From Bacteroidota bacterium (GTDB lineage: Bacteria > Bacteroidota > Bacteroidia > Chitinophagales > Chitinophagaceae), in the NCBI GenBank assembly GCA_026391115.1, contig JAPLER010000099.1:1-18927 (forward strand): a stretch of DNA of 18,927 nucleotides, written 5' to 3'. Made by a program: the position numbers and the translations under genes. Under the pieces are notes generated by a model. It was not told the DNA's origin. It was given only the letters and a program-made list of their open reading frames with translations, and made no database searches. Positions 7,262-14,672 of this stretch are shown here, in pieces (positions within the stretch are counted from its first letter, which is position 1; the number at the start of each line of letters is the position of its first letter).

Positions 7262-9208
7262 TTTTAATTGTTGCACAGGTGCTACAATTAATGGAAATTT
7301 TTCTACAGTTACATTGCTTGCATCAAGTCCAAAGCCACGCTCTTCGCTAAGGCTAATTTCTTTTAACCAGAAATATAATTTCATTATCACTCTTTCAAAG
7401 AAAGGCAGTTCGTTATCCTGACTTAAAAATTTCTCTAATACCACAAATTGAAAATCTCCGGTCAATGTGTTTTTCTCAGCAGTTTCATACTTGCTGGTAA
7501 AATCAACTTCTTTATTTGCCATTAAATCTTGTACCACCTTTTTAAACATTAAGTTTATTTTTTGCTCAACTCTAAATCCTAGTCTAAATTCAACTCTTAT
7601 TATATCATTGGCAACAATATGGTCAACAGTGTACTCACAAGTGTTTGGTTCATCAAGTACATCAACATGTACAAACCAATAAATATCGGCACGTTTTGGT
7701 TTTTTGTTTAATATGGAATAGATAATTTTGTGTTCAATTTCCTTACTATGATTGGCACTTGTCATATACACCAAGTGTGTAGCATATTTAGGTATAGTAG
7801 TATCTTCACTTAATTGTTTTATTTGTGTAACATATTGTTGTAGTCTTACAAACTCAACATATCTGTTTTTAATTTTTCTACTTCTATACCATACATACAT
7901 AACAGCAAATAAGCCACCACCAACGATTACAGCAATAAAGCCACCATGTGGAAACTTATCTAAATTGGCAATTAAAAAACAAATTTCAATAGATAAATAA
8001 ATAATTAAATAAACATAAATTAAAAACTTTGATGCCCGATGACTGACCAAAAAATTAGCAAACAAAATAGAAGTACTAATCATACACAACGTAATAGCTA
8101 AGCCATACGCAGCCTCCATTGCGGTTGAACTTTTAAAATATAAAACAATGGCAACACAACCAGCAAATAGCATCCAGTTAATGCCACGTATGTAGGTTTG
8201 TCCTTTTTCATCTGTTGGAAAACTTACTTTTAATTTAGGCCAAAGATTTAATCGCATTGCTTCTGCAATTAAAGTAAACGAACCAGTAATTAAAGCTTGA
8301 GATGCAATAACAGCAGCAGTTGTAGCTACAACGATTCCTATTAATTTAAACTCTTGGGGCATTATTCCATAAAATGGATTAAAGCCCTTACTAATCATAG
8401 CATCAGAAACAATAGAATTGCCATGAGTGGAAAGTAACCAAGCACCTTGACCTAAGTAATTTATTATCAAACAAGATTTTACTAAAATCCAGCTGTAACG
8501 AATATTGTTTTTGCCACAATGTCCCAAATCGCTATACAGTGCTTCGGCACCAGTAGTACATAAAAATACAGCACCCATTATCCAAAATCCTTGAGGATAA
8601 TGAACTAATAAATCATAAGCGTAATATGGGTTAAATGCTTTTAAAATTGATAAATCGATGTGCATAAAACCTAGCCCAGCTAGCATAAAAAACCAAATAG
8701 CCATTAATGGACCAAATAATTTACCAATAGATGTTGTTCCAAATTGTTGTAATAAAAATAGCACAGTAAGAATACCAATAACAATATAAATAATAGTTGG
8801 GCTACCTTCTTGTATGCCTAGTTTTGGTATTTGTTTTAAACCTTCAACAGCTGATGTTACAGAGATTGGGGGAGTAATCATTCCATCTGCTAAAAGTGCT
8901 GCACCACCAAGCATTGCTGGTATTACAAGCCACTTGCGTCTTCGTCTTACCAATGCATATAAACTAAAAATACCACCCTCGCCTTTGTTATCTGCTTGAA
9001 GCGTAAGTATTACATACTTTATTGTTGTTTGTAAAGTAAGTGTCCAGATAATACACGACAAACCACCCAAAATGAGTTGCTCATTAATTGTTTTATCTTT
9101 AATAATTGCGTTTAAAACGTATAGAGGAGAAGTTCCTATGTCACCGTAAATAATTCCTAAAGCAATAAGTAATCCTGCTGCGGTAACCTTGTTAATATGC
9201 TTGGCCAC
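7244..9208 (-). CDS. kup: KUP/HAK/KT-family potassium uptake permease
   Basis: A proton-coupled K+ uptake permease in the inner membrane. The 654-residue length is normal. The family signature GDIGTSPLYV occupies residues 22-31, followed by about twelve hydrophobic segments up to roughly residue 450. These include conserved stretches such as DNKGEGGIFSLYALVRRRR, GAVFLCTTGAEALYSDLGHC and SQALITGSFTLIAEAMRL. A soluble C-terminal domain of about 200 residues follows, as in E. coli Kup. The start is a GTG codon (MAKHINKV...); no in-frame ATG lies nearby, and a -7 box is placed 25 bases upstream. It converges on the RDD gene through a shared palindromic terminator and lies downstream of ffh, separated by the ffh terminator. 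No leader riboswitch is recognisable in the 179 bases upstream. I see no truncation. Confidence 0.96.
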   Translation of the reverse strand: MAKHINKVTAAGLLIALGIIYGDIGTSPLYVLNAIIKDKTINEQLILGGLSCIIWTLTLQTTIKYVILTLQADNKGEGGIFSLYALVRRRRKWLVIPAMLGGAALLADGMITPPISVTSAVEGLKQIPKLGIQEGSPTIIYIVIGILTVLFLLQQFGTTSIGKLFGPLMAIWFFMLAGLGFMHIDLSILKAFNPYYAYDLLVHYPQGFWIMGAVFLCTTGAEALYSDLGHCGKNNIRYSWILVKSCLIINYLGQGAWLLSTHGNSIVSDAMISKGFNPFYGIMPQEFKLIGIVVATTAAVIASQALITGSFTLIAEAMRLNLWPKLKVSFPTDEKGQTYIRGINWMLFAGCVAIVLYFKSSTAMEAAYGLAITLCMISTSILFANFLVSHRASKFLIYVYLIIYLSIEICFLIANLDKFPHGGFIAVIVGGGLFAVMYVWYRSRKIKNRYVEFVRLQQYVTQIKQLSEDTTIPKYATHLVYMTSANHSKEIEHKIIYSILNKKPKRADIYWFVHVDVLDEPNTCEYTVDHIVANDIIRVEFRLGFRVEQKINLMFKKVVQDLMANKEVDFTSKYETAEKNTLTGDFQFVVLEKFLSQDNELPFFERVIMKLYFWLKEISLSEERGFGLDASNVTVEKFPLIVAPVQQLKLKRVF

Positions 9209-9233
9209 AAAAAGTGATAGTTGGTTTGAAATA

Positions 9234-9241
9234 CAAATGTA
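9234..9241 (-). promoter_or_regulatory. -7 promoter box of kup
   Basis: Read on the minus strand this is TACATTTG, an exact TAnnTTTG match ending 25 bases before the GTG start of kup. Possible -33 elements (TTG or TTTG) lie 16 or 23 bases upstream. It supports a separate kup transcript and the GTG start. Confidence 0.5.
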
Positions 9242-9336
9242 TAATCAAATTCAGATGCAATAGACAAATATTTATTTAAACTTAGTCCTGCAGAGGTTTG
9301 CAAATGATTTAAGAGATAATTTTTGTGGTATAAATT

Positions 9337-9366
9337 AAAAAGAGCTGCAATACAGCAACTCTTTTT
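9337..9366 (-). terminator. Intrinsic terminator of ffh
   Basis: On the minus strand AAAAAGAGTTGC and GCAGCTCTTTTT form a 12-pair stem around a 6-base loop, followed by an AT-rich tail. The one non-Watson-Crick position is a G-U pair in minus-strand RNA but would be a C-A mismatch in plus-strand RNA, so the stem is tuned for ffh transcripts. It lies 22 bases after the ffh stop. Confidence 0.8.
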
Positions 9367-9387
9367 ATAATAAAATTGTTTACTTTT

Positions 9388-10716
9388 TTATTTTCTAAAA
9401 CCCTTCATTCCAGGAAAACCACCCATAGGCATATTATTCATCATTTTCATCATTTGTTTCATTTGCTCAAATTGTTTCATAAATGCATTTACTTCTTCTA
9501 GTTTTTTGCCACTACCTTTTGCAATACGAGTTTTACGAGATGGATTCAATAAATCAGGGTTATTGCGTTCGGCTGGTGTCATACTTTGTATCATTGCTTC
9601 AATGCCTTTAAAGCTATCATTATCTACATCTACATCTTTAATGGCTTTACCAACGCCTGGTATCATTCCCATCAAATCTTTTATGTTACCCATTTTTTTA
9701 ATTTGTTGCAACTGATCTAAAAAATCTTGAAAGTCAAATTTATTTTGTCGGATTTTCTTTTCTAATTTTTTTGCCTCAACTTCATCATATTGGAGTTGTG
9801 CTTTTTCAACTAAAGATGTAATATCACCCATTCCCAAAATACGTTGAGCCATCCTGTCTGGATAAAACACATCCAGCGTATCCATCTTTTCGCCACTGCT
9901 CATAAACTTGATAGGTTTATTTACAGTATATTGAATAGAAAGGGCAGCACCACCTCTTGTATCACCATCAAGTTTTGTTAACACCACACCACTAAAATCA
10001 AGTCTGTCGTTAAATGTTTTGGCAGTATTTACAGCATCTTGTCCTGTCATACTATCAACAACAAATAAAATTTCTGTAGGTTTTGCAGCAGCCTTAATAT
10101 CTGCAACTTCCTGCATCATCACTTCATCAACAGCCAAGCGACCAGCAGTATCTATAATAACAACATTCTTATTTTTTGCTTTAGCTTCTTTAATAGCGTT
10201 TAATGCAATAGCAACAGCATCTTTACTTTCTGGTTCTTTATAAATATCAACACCAATTTGTTCTGCAAGTACAGTTAATTGGTCAATAGCTGCAGGACGA
10301 TAAATATCGCAGGCAACCATTAATACATTTTTCTTTTTTTGAGAAGTAAGATAAGTTGCCAGTTTACCAGTAAAAGTGGTTTTACCACTACCTTGTAAAC
10401 CAGCAATTAAAATAACAGCAGGATGGCCAGTAACATTGAATTCTGATGGCTCGCTGCCCATTAATTCTGTCAACTCGTCCTGCACAATTTTAACCATTAA
10501 CTGACTTGGATTAATGGAATTTAAAACCTTTGAACCAACAGCTTTTTCTTTAACTTTATCGGTAAATTCTTTTGCAATTTTAAAATTAACATCAGCATCA
10601 ATTAAAGCCCTGCGAATGTCTTTAATAGTGTTGGCTACATTTAGATCTGTAATTCGTGCCTGACCTTTAATATTTTTAAATGCGGTTTCTAAGCGTTCTT
10701 GTAAATTTTGAAACAT
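9388..10716 (-). CDS. ffh: Signal recognition particle GTPase Ffh (SRP54)
   Basis: The protein part of the signal recognition particle. It binds signal sequences of nascent membrane proteins and 4.5S RNA and hands ribosomes to FtsY at the membrane. The 442 residues show the N-domain helices (1-90), then the G domain with G1 GLQGSGKT (106-113), DTAGR (189-193) and TKLDGDTRGG (247-256). A methionine-rich M domain follows from about 300 and ends in a Met/Gly-rich tail (QMKQMMKMMNN, then PMGGFPGMKGFRK). The length matches the bacterial family. The start is ATG, with a perfect -7 box 36 bases upstream on the same strand. It is divergent from the methyltransferase lipoprotein gene, and a clear terminator separates it from kup. 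Essential housekeeping gene with no anomalies. Confidence 0.98.
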   Translation of the reverse strand: MFQNLQERLETAFKNIKGQARITDLNVANTIKDIRRALIDADVNFKIAKEFTDKVKEKAVGSKVLNSINPSQLMVKIVQDELTELMGSEPSEFNVTGHPAVILIAGLQGSGKTTFTGKLATYLTSQKKKNVLMVACDIYRPAAIDQLTVLAEQIGVDIYKEPESKDAVAIALNAIKEAKAKNKNVVIIDTAGRLAVDEVMMQEVADIKAAAKPTEILFVVDSMTGQDAVNTAKTFNDRLDFSGVVLTKLDGDTRGGAALSIQYTVNKPIKFMSSGEKMDTLDVFYPDRMAQRILGMGDITSLVEKAQLQYDEVEAKKLEKKIRQNKFDFQDFLDQLQQIKKMGNIKDLMGMIPGVGKAIKDVDVDNDSFKGIEAMIQSMTPAERNNPDLLNPSRKTRIAKGSGKKLEEVNAFMKQFEQMKQMMKMMNNMPMGGFPGMKGFRK

Positions 10717-10752
10717 ACTATTCGTTTATTATTTTCTTTTTATGAAAGTGTG

Positions 10753-10760
10753 CAAATATA
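10753..10760 (-). promoter_or_regulatory. -7 promoter box of ffh
   Basis: On the minus strand the bases read TATATTTG, an exact TAnnTTTG match ending 36 bases before the ffh ATG. No convincing -33 TTTG is seen at the usual spacing. Confidence 0.5.
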
Positions 10761-10818
10761 AAAGAGTTGAGGTGTGGTCTTCTATAATACAAAGTCAAAA
10801 ATTATTGTTAGCAAATAA

Positions 10819-10826
10819 TATCTTTG
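10819..10826 (+). promoter_or_regulatory. -7 promoter box of the methyltransferase lipoprotein gene
   Basis: TATCTTTG is an exact TAnnTTTG match, ending 20 bases before the ATG at 10847. It forms a divergent promoter pair with the ffh box at 10753-10760 and lies inside the upstream in-frame extension from 10742, which is therefore unlikely to be translated. Confidence 0.55.
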
Positions 10827-10846
10827 AAACCAACATAAAAACTAAT

Positions 10847-11488
10847 ATGAAAAAAATTAGCATTGTTTGTATAGTAATTGTTTTGATAATAACATCTTGC
10901 TCATCGGCAAAACTTAACTTTAGAGCCTATCCAACTTTAAAAGATGAAATAAATGAATATAACTTAACTGGTGTTGATACACTTGTGGATATTGGTTGCA
11001 ATTGGGGTTTTATGACGGAATTTATTGAATATAAATATCCTTCGATGTACTTTATTGTTGAGGACTTACCTGAATTTACGAACTATGTGAAAAACAAACA
11101 AATGGTTACTCAATCATGTGTATCAAAAACATTGAGATTTATGAAAAAGAAATATGAATTTGTAGCTGGTTTTGTAGATAGTATTCCATTACCAAGCAAT
11201 TTTTACAAAAGAGTATTGTGTCGTAAGACAGTTCACGAATTTACCAACGTAGAAAAAATGGTTTCAGAATTAACAAGAATTCTTAAAAGCGACGGAGAAT
11301 TGATTATTGCAGAACCAGAACCTCTTCCTGGTTATGAATACGATAAATATTGTAAAAGAAAACACTTAACAGCCGAAGAAATTATTAAAATATTTAGCCA
11401 CCTAAGGTTGATTAAAAGTTCTAAAATACCTTATAAAGAAGGTAATATAACTTGGCAAATGGCTGTATTACGATTTACAAAAAATTGA
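10847..11488 (+). CDS. Lipoprotein with a class I SAM methyltransferase-like domain
   Basis: A 213-residue protein with a lipoprotein signal peptide (MKKISIVCIVIVLIITSC; lipobox ITSC, Cys18), so it is predicted to be exported and lipid-anchored. The mature part looks like a class I (Rossmann) methyltransferase. It has motif I VDIGCNWG (47-54), an acidic VED at the end of the second strand (71-73), DSIPLP in the position often seen as D-a-LPF (111-116), and a VLCRKTVHEF strand (123-132). LKSDGELIIAEP (146-157) is the usual strand-5 region of methyltransferases, and a C-terminal strand pair follows. The in-frame ATG at 10742 would hide the signal peptide and overlaps the ffh promoter, so I chose 10847. 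Known SAM-dependent methyltransferases work in the cytoplasm, so an exported one is odd: either the N-terminus acts as an inner-membrane anchor, or the protein has another role. The substrate is unknown. Confidence 0.75.
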   Translation: MKKISIVCIVIVLIITSCSSAKLNFRAYPTLKDEINEYNLTGVDTLVDIGCNWGFMTEFIEYKYPSMYFIVEDLPEFTNYVKNKQMVTQSCVSKTLRFMKKKYEFVAGFVDSIPLPSNFYKRVLCRKTVHEFTNVEKMVSELTRILKSDGELIIAEPEPLPGYEYDKYCKRKHLTAEEIIKIFSHLRLIKSSKIPYKEGNITWQMAVLRFTKN

Positions 11489-11498
11489 TTTTTTTTGT
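11477..11498 (+). terminator. Weak A/U hairpin at the end of the methyltransferase gene
   Basis: ACAAAAAA and TTTTTTGT arms flank TTGATT, including the stop codon, with an eight-T run downstream of the stop. The stem is almost all A-U, so termination here is only plausible. Confidence 0.3.
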
Positions 11499-11685
11499 TT
11501 AATATCTAATTTGTAAGCTAAATAATGTAATTACCGAGTACAAACAAATCAAGATAATAATTCTAAAACTCTTAGAAAGTTTTTGTTCATTAAACAAAAG
11601 AAATAAAAAATAGATTTTATTATGAATGTATTAGTGCATTCGTAGCAATCAACCTTAACACTTACTTTTACAATCAATTTATTTT
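11489..11685. other. 197-base intergenic leader with small hairpins and a seven-codon frame
   Basis: No gene is evident. It holds two short A/T stems (11565-11583, arms AAAACT/AGTTTT; 11581-11599, arms TTTTGTT/AACAAAA). There is also a 7-pair stem with a TTAG loop (GAATGTA/TGCATTC, 11624-11641) that coincides with a tiny ATG...TAG frame (11622-11645). A weak -7-like TACTTTTA lies at 11663-11670, 15 bases before the downstream ATG. Confidence 0.35.
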
Positions 11686-12801
11686 ATGAAGTTGAATAGA
11701 ATTTTTTTTTGTGCTGCGTTGTTTTTTGTATCGAACTCTTTTGGTCAGTTTAGAAAATACAGCAACGAGTTTTTGAATATTGGTGCAGGTGCAAGAGGCT
11801 TGGCAATGGGCGGTGCACAGGTTGCAAGTGTTAATGATGCTTATGCTGGTTATTGGAATCCTGCTGCACTAACATTTGTAAAAAAGAATCCCAACTTGGC
11901 TTATATGCACGCCAATTATTTCGCAGGTATTGGTAAATACGATTTTATTAGTTTGGCTTTGCCTACAAAAAATGAGAGTAAAAGTCTAGCATTAACTTAT
12001 TTGCGTTTTGCTGTAGATGATATTCCCAACACATTGTATCTGGTAAATCCTGATGGTAGTTTAGACTATAATAATATCTCATCTTTTAGTAGTGCAGATG
12101 CTGCTGTGTTGCTGTCTTATTCTCAAATAATAAAACAAACAAAAAACAGTTATTTTAGTTTAGGTGGTAACATTAAAATTGTACATCGCAAAGTGGGAAG
12201 TTTTGCTACAGCCTGGGGCTTTGGTTTAGACTTTGGTGCTATCTATCATAAGGACAAATGGAAGTTTGCAGCAGTACTACGTGACGCTACAACAACTTTT
12301 AATGCATGGAGTTTTACTTTTACAGATAGAGAAAAAGAAGTGTTGTATGCAACAAAAAATGATATTCCTACAAAAAGTACAGAACTTACAGCACCTCGTT
12401 TAATATTGGGTGCAGGCAAAGAGTTTACCATCAATGATAAAATAAATTTATATGCAGAAGCTAATTTAAACTTGACTTTTGATGGACAACGAAATGCTTT
12501 AGTTAGTTCTAACATTGTAAATATTGATCCTAATATTGGTATAGAAGCAAGTTACGATAAAACAGTTTTCTTGCGTGCAGGTGTTTCTAATTTTCAACGT
12601 GGTTTAAGCGATGGAGATACAACCAATCAAAAACGTGTTTGGATATTTCAACCAAGTTTAGGAGCTGGTTTTAAACTAGAGAAATTTTTAATGTTTGAAA
12701 ATGCACATTTTGATTATGCTTTTACAAATCTAGCTAATCAATCAAATCCCTTATACACACATGTTTTTTCCATAAAATTAGATTTGGTAAAGTATAAATA
12801 A
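11686..12801 (+). CDS. PorV/PorQ-family outer-membrane protein
   Basis: A 371-residue exported beta-barrel protein. The signal peptide is clear (MKLNRIFFCAALFFVSNSFG, cleaved about residue 20). The mature N-terminus carries the family signature: EFLNIGAGARGLAMGGAQVA (29-48), then AYAGYWNPAAL (52-62), as in the FadL-like PorV/PorQ/UPF0164 group. The remaining sequence is strand-rich with regularly spaced aromatic residues and ends in THVFSIKLDLVKYK, consistent with a barrel. In species with type IX secretion, PorV shuttles cargo from the translocon and PorQ is part of the attachment complex. This protein shows the family signature but I cannot tell whether it is PorV, PorQ or a paralogue. It lies in the same direction as ssb-gldE-gldD, but a -7-like box precedes ssb. 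Its own promoter is uncertain. Confidence 0.82.
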   Translation: MKLNRIFFCAALFFVSNSFGQFRKYSNEFLNIGAGARGLAMGGAQVASVNDAYAGYWNPAALTFVKKNPNLAYMHANYFAGIGKYDFISLALPTKNESKSLALTYLRFAVDDIPNTLYLVNPDGSLDYNNISSFSSADAAVLLSYSQIIKQTKNSYFSLGGNIKIVHRKVGSFATAWGFGLDFGAIYHKDKWKFAAVLRDATTTFNAWSFTFTDREKEVLYATKNDIPTKSTELTAPRLILGAGKEFTINDKINLYAEANLNLTFDGQRNALVSSNIVNIDPNIGIEASYDKTVFLRAGVSNFQRGLSDGDTTNQKRVWIFQPSLGAGFKLEKFLMFENAHFDYAFTNLANQSNPLYTHVFSIKLDLVKYK

Positions 12802-12844
12802 TATTCGTTCCAAAAAATAAATTTTGCTCAAATACCAAAGTTCA

Positions 12845-12852
12845 TAACTTTA
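12845..12852 (+). promoter_or_regulatory. Promoter of ssb (-7 box with -33 TTTG)
   Basis: TAACTTTA differs from TAnnTTTG by one base and ends 22 bases before the ssb ATG. TTTG at 12823-12826 sits 18 bases upstream, which is the spacing expected for the Bacteroidota -33 element, so both halves are present here. Confidence 0.5.
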
Positions 12853-12874
12853 TGCCACCTAACAACATCAACTT

Positions 12875-13276
12875 ATGAGAGGCGTAAACAAAGTAATGCT
12901 TATTGGCAATTTGGGCAAAGACCCAGAGTTTCAAATGCTTGAAGGAAATATTCCTGTAGCAAAATTCCCTTTGGCTACCACCGAAACGTATAAAGACAAA
13001 ACAGGTAAATTACAATCTCAAACAGAATGGCACACAGTTGTTTATTGGCGTGGTTTGGCAGAATTGGCTCAAAAATATTTACACAAAGGCAGTTTAATTT
13101 ATGTTGAAGGAAGATTAAGGACACGCAGTTGGGAAGATAAAGAAGGTAATAAAAAATTTGCTACTGAAATAGTTGGAGAAAATCTAATTATGTTAGAGAA
13201 GAAAGCGAATGGCTCTGGCAATGGTGATGATGCAGATATTTTGGGAGCAGATATTGAAGGTAGTTTACCATACTAA
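12875..13276 (+). CDS. ssb: Single-stranded DNA-binding protein
   Basis: Binds single-stranded DNA during replication, repair and recombination. The 133-residue protein has the OB fold in residues 1-105: VNKVMLIGNLGKDPEF, then the conserved TEWHTVVYWRGLAELAQKYL (48-67) and GSLIYVEGRLRTRSWEDKEG (70-89). A short Gly/Asn/Asp linker and an acidic tail follow. The canonical C-terminal tip ends in DDDIPF or similar and recruits partner proteins; here the last residues are ADIEGSLPY, so Tyr replaces the terminal Phe and acidic residues are fewer. It is one of the shorter bacterial SSBs but typical for Bacteroidota. gldE starts 37 bases downstream. Confidence 0.96.
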   Translation: MRGVNKVMLIGNLGKDPEFQMLEGNIPVAKFPLATTETYKDKTGKLQSQTEWHTVVYWRGLAELAQKYLHKGSLIYVEGRLRTRSWEDKEGNKKFATEIVGENLIMLEKKANGSGNGDDADILGADIEGSLPY

Positions 13277-13284
13277 AAAAGCAA

Positions 13285-13292
13285 TACATTTG
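13285..13292 (+). promoter_or_regulatory. -7 promoter box of gldE
   Basis: TACATTTG is an exact TAnnTTTG match, 8 bases after the ssb stop and ending 21 bases before the TTG start of gldE. A TTTA at 13264-13267 stands 17 bases upstream. This suggests gldE-gldD can be transcribed independently of ssb. Confidence 0.45.
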
Positions 13293-13313
13293 CTTATCTT
13301 TTTATAAGATATA

Positions 13314-14648
13314 TTGTTCACTAAACCTCCAGCTTTGGACTATCATTCGACATTATTTACTCTCTTATCAATTAATACACAGGCTACACCTATACTCATT
13401 TTAGCACTATTGGTTTTATTGGCTTTTTCATTTATGATTAGTGGCTCGGAAGTAGCTTTTTTCTCATTAAACTATAAAGACATTAGTTTATTAAAAACCA
13501 AGCAGGATATAGGCTACAAAAGAATTGTTACCTTGCTTGAAGAGCCTAAAACCTTATTGGCATCTATGCTTATTGCCAATAGTTTTATCAACATTGCTAT
13601 CATTGTTATTTCGAATCTTTTACTAGACAATTATATACATATTAAGCCACAATTTTTTTGGGTTGAATTCCTTATTAAAGTAGTAGTTGTAACATCTATT
13701 TTATTACTTTTTTGTGAAGTAATGCCCAAGGTAATGGCTACACAAAACAATGTTCGTTTTGCCAATCAAGTAAGTGGGGTGGTAGATGGAATGAACTATT
13801 TATGTAAACCGTTTAGCAGAGTATTGGTTGGCTACAGCGATATCATTGAAAAAAAGTTGAGCAGCAAAAGCAACAATGCTGTTACCAATGAAGAGATGAG
13901 CCACGCCATCGATATTACTTATCCTGAAGAAAATGAAAAGAATATTTTAAAAGGAATACTTGAATTTGGTAGTATTACTGTAAAGCAAATAATGAAAGGA
14001 CGATTAGATGTAAGTGGCGTTGATTTTGACACAACCTTTAATGAACTTACACATCGTATTGAAGAATTACATTATAGTAGATTACCTGTTTTTAAGGAAG
14101 ATTTGGATGAAGTTGTGGGTATGATTCACACAAAAGATTTGATACCTTATTTGCACGAAAGCGAAAATTTTGATTGGCATAAATTAATGCGTCAACCTTT
14201 TTTTGTACACGAACAAAAGTTGATTGAAGATTTGCTACAAGAGTTTCAAGCAAAAAGAATACACTTTGCAATTGTTGTAGATGAATTTGGTGGAACTAGC
14301 GGTATTGTTACACTTGAAGATATTTTGGAAGAGGTAATTGGCGAAATAAAAGATGAGTTTGACGAAGAAGAAGCAACCTTTAAAAAGTTGGATGATAACA
14401 ATTATATTTTTGAAGGCAAAACAATGATAAACGATGTTTGCAAAGCAATGGAGTTGCCCGTTGATACTTTTGATGTTGTAAAAGGCGAGGCTGATTCTTT
14501 GGCTGGATTGGTTTTAGAAATTGCAGGAGAAATACCAAAGCCACAACAAATAGTTGAATGTGGCGACTTTGAGTTTACTGTTTTAACATTGATAAAATAT
14601 AGAATAGAAAAAGTAAAAGTTACTATTAAACCAATGCCATTAGATTAA
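13314..14648 (+). CDS. gldE: Gliding motility-associated protein GldE (CNNM/CorC-type)
   Basis: A 444-residue membrane protein of the CNNM/HlyC-CorC superfamily. By position (ssb - gldE - gldD) and length it is GldE, linked in Flavobacterium johnsoniae to gliding motility and associated with the type IX secretion/gliding machinery. Domains: a DUF21-type transmembrane domain (about residues 25-170) with SGSEVAFFSLN (43-53), then two CBS domains (about 220-345) including VKQIMKGR and LHYSRLPVFKEDLDEVVGM. The family-defining VVDEFGGTSGIVTLEDILEE falls at 321-340, and a CorC_HlyC-type C-terminal domain runs from about 358 to 440. There is no ATG near the start. I use TTG at 13314: an in-frame stop (TAA, 13305-13307) lies just upstream, so only ATA at 13311 or a later TTG (13335) compete. 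Precise mechanism of GldE is unclear. Confidence 0.88.
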   Translation: MFTKPPALDYHSTLFTLLSINTQATPILILALLVLLAFSFMISGSEVAFFSLNYKDISLLKTKQDIGYKRIVTLLEEPKTLLASMLIANSFINIAIIVISNLLLDNYIHIKPQFFWVEFLIKVVVVTSILLLFCEVMPKVMATQNNVRFANQVSGVVDGMNYLCKPFSRVLVGYSDIIEKKLSSKSNNAVTNEEMSHAIDITYPEENEKNILKGILEFGSITVKQIMKGRLDVSGVDFDTTFNELTHRIEELHYSRLPVFKEDLDEVVGMIHTKDLIPYLHESENFDWHKLMRQPFFVHEQKLIEDLLQEFQAKRIHFAIVVDEFGGTSGIVTLEDILEEVIGEIKDEFDEEEATFKKLDDNNYIFEGKTMINDVCKAMELPVDTFDVVKGEADSLAGLVLEIAGEIPKPQQIVECGDFEFTVLTLIKYRIEKVKVTIKPMPLD

Positions 14649-14652
14649 ATTG

Positions 14653-14672
14653 TGAATTATGAATTATGAATT
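14653..14672 (+). repeat. Seven-base tandem repeat over the gldD start codon
   Basis: TGAATTA occurs twice in full and once as TGAATT, and the gldD ATG (14659-14661) is formed at the first junction. The second ATG (14666) is out of frame. Gain or loss of one unit would move the start to a GTG or add a further ATG. Confidence 0.75.

Noticed and set aside
9209..9387. A c-di-AMP or other riboswitch ahead of kup
   Set aside because: The leader from the mapped -7 box is only about 20 bases long, and no riboswitch-like structure is visible beyond the ffh terminator.
10742..10846. ATG start adding 35 residues to the methyltransferase lipoprotein
   Set aside because: It would bury the lipoprotein signal peptide and runs through both the ffh promoter and the gene's own -7 box.
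13314..14648. Calling the CBS-domain protein a hemolysin or a Mg/Co efflux protein (CorC)
   Set aside because: The ssb-gldE-gldD order and the transmembrane domain plus CBS layout fit GldE better; nothing indicates haemolysis.
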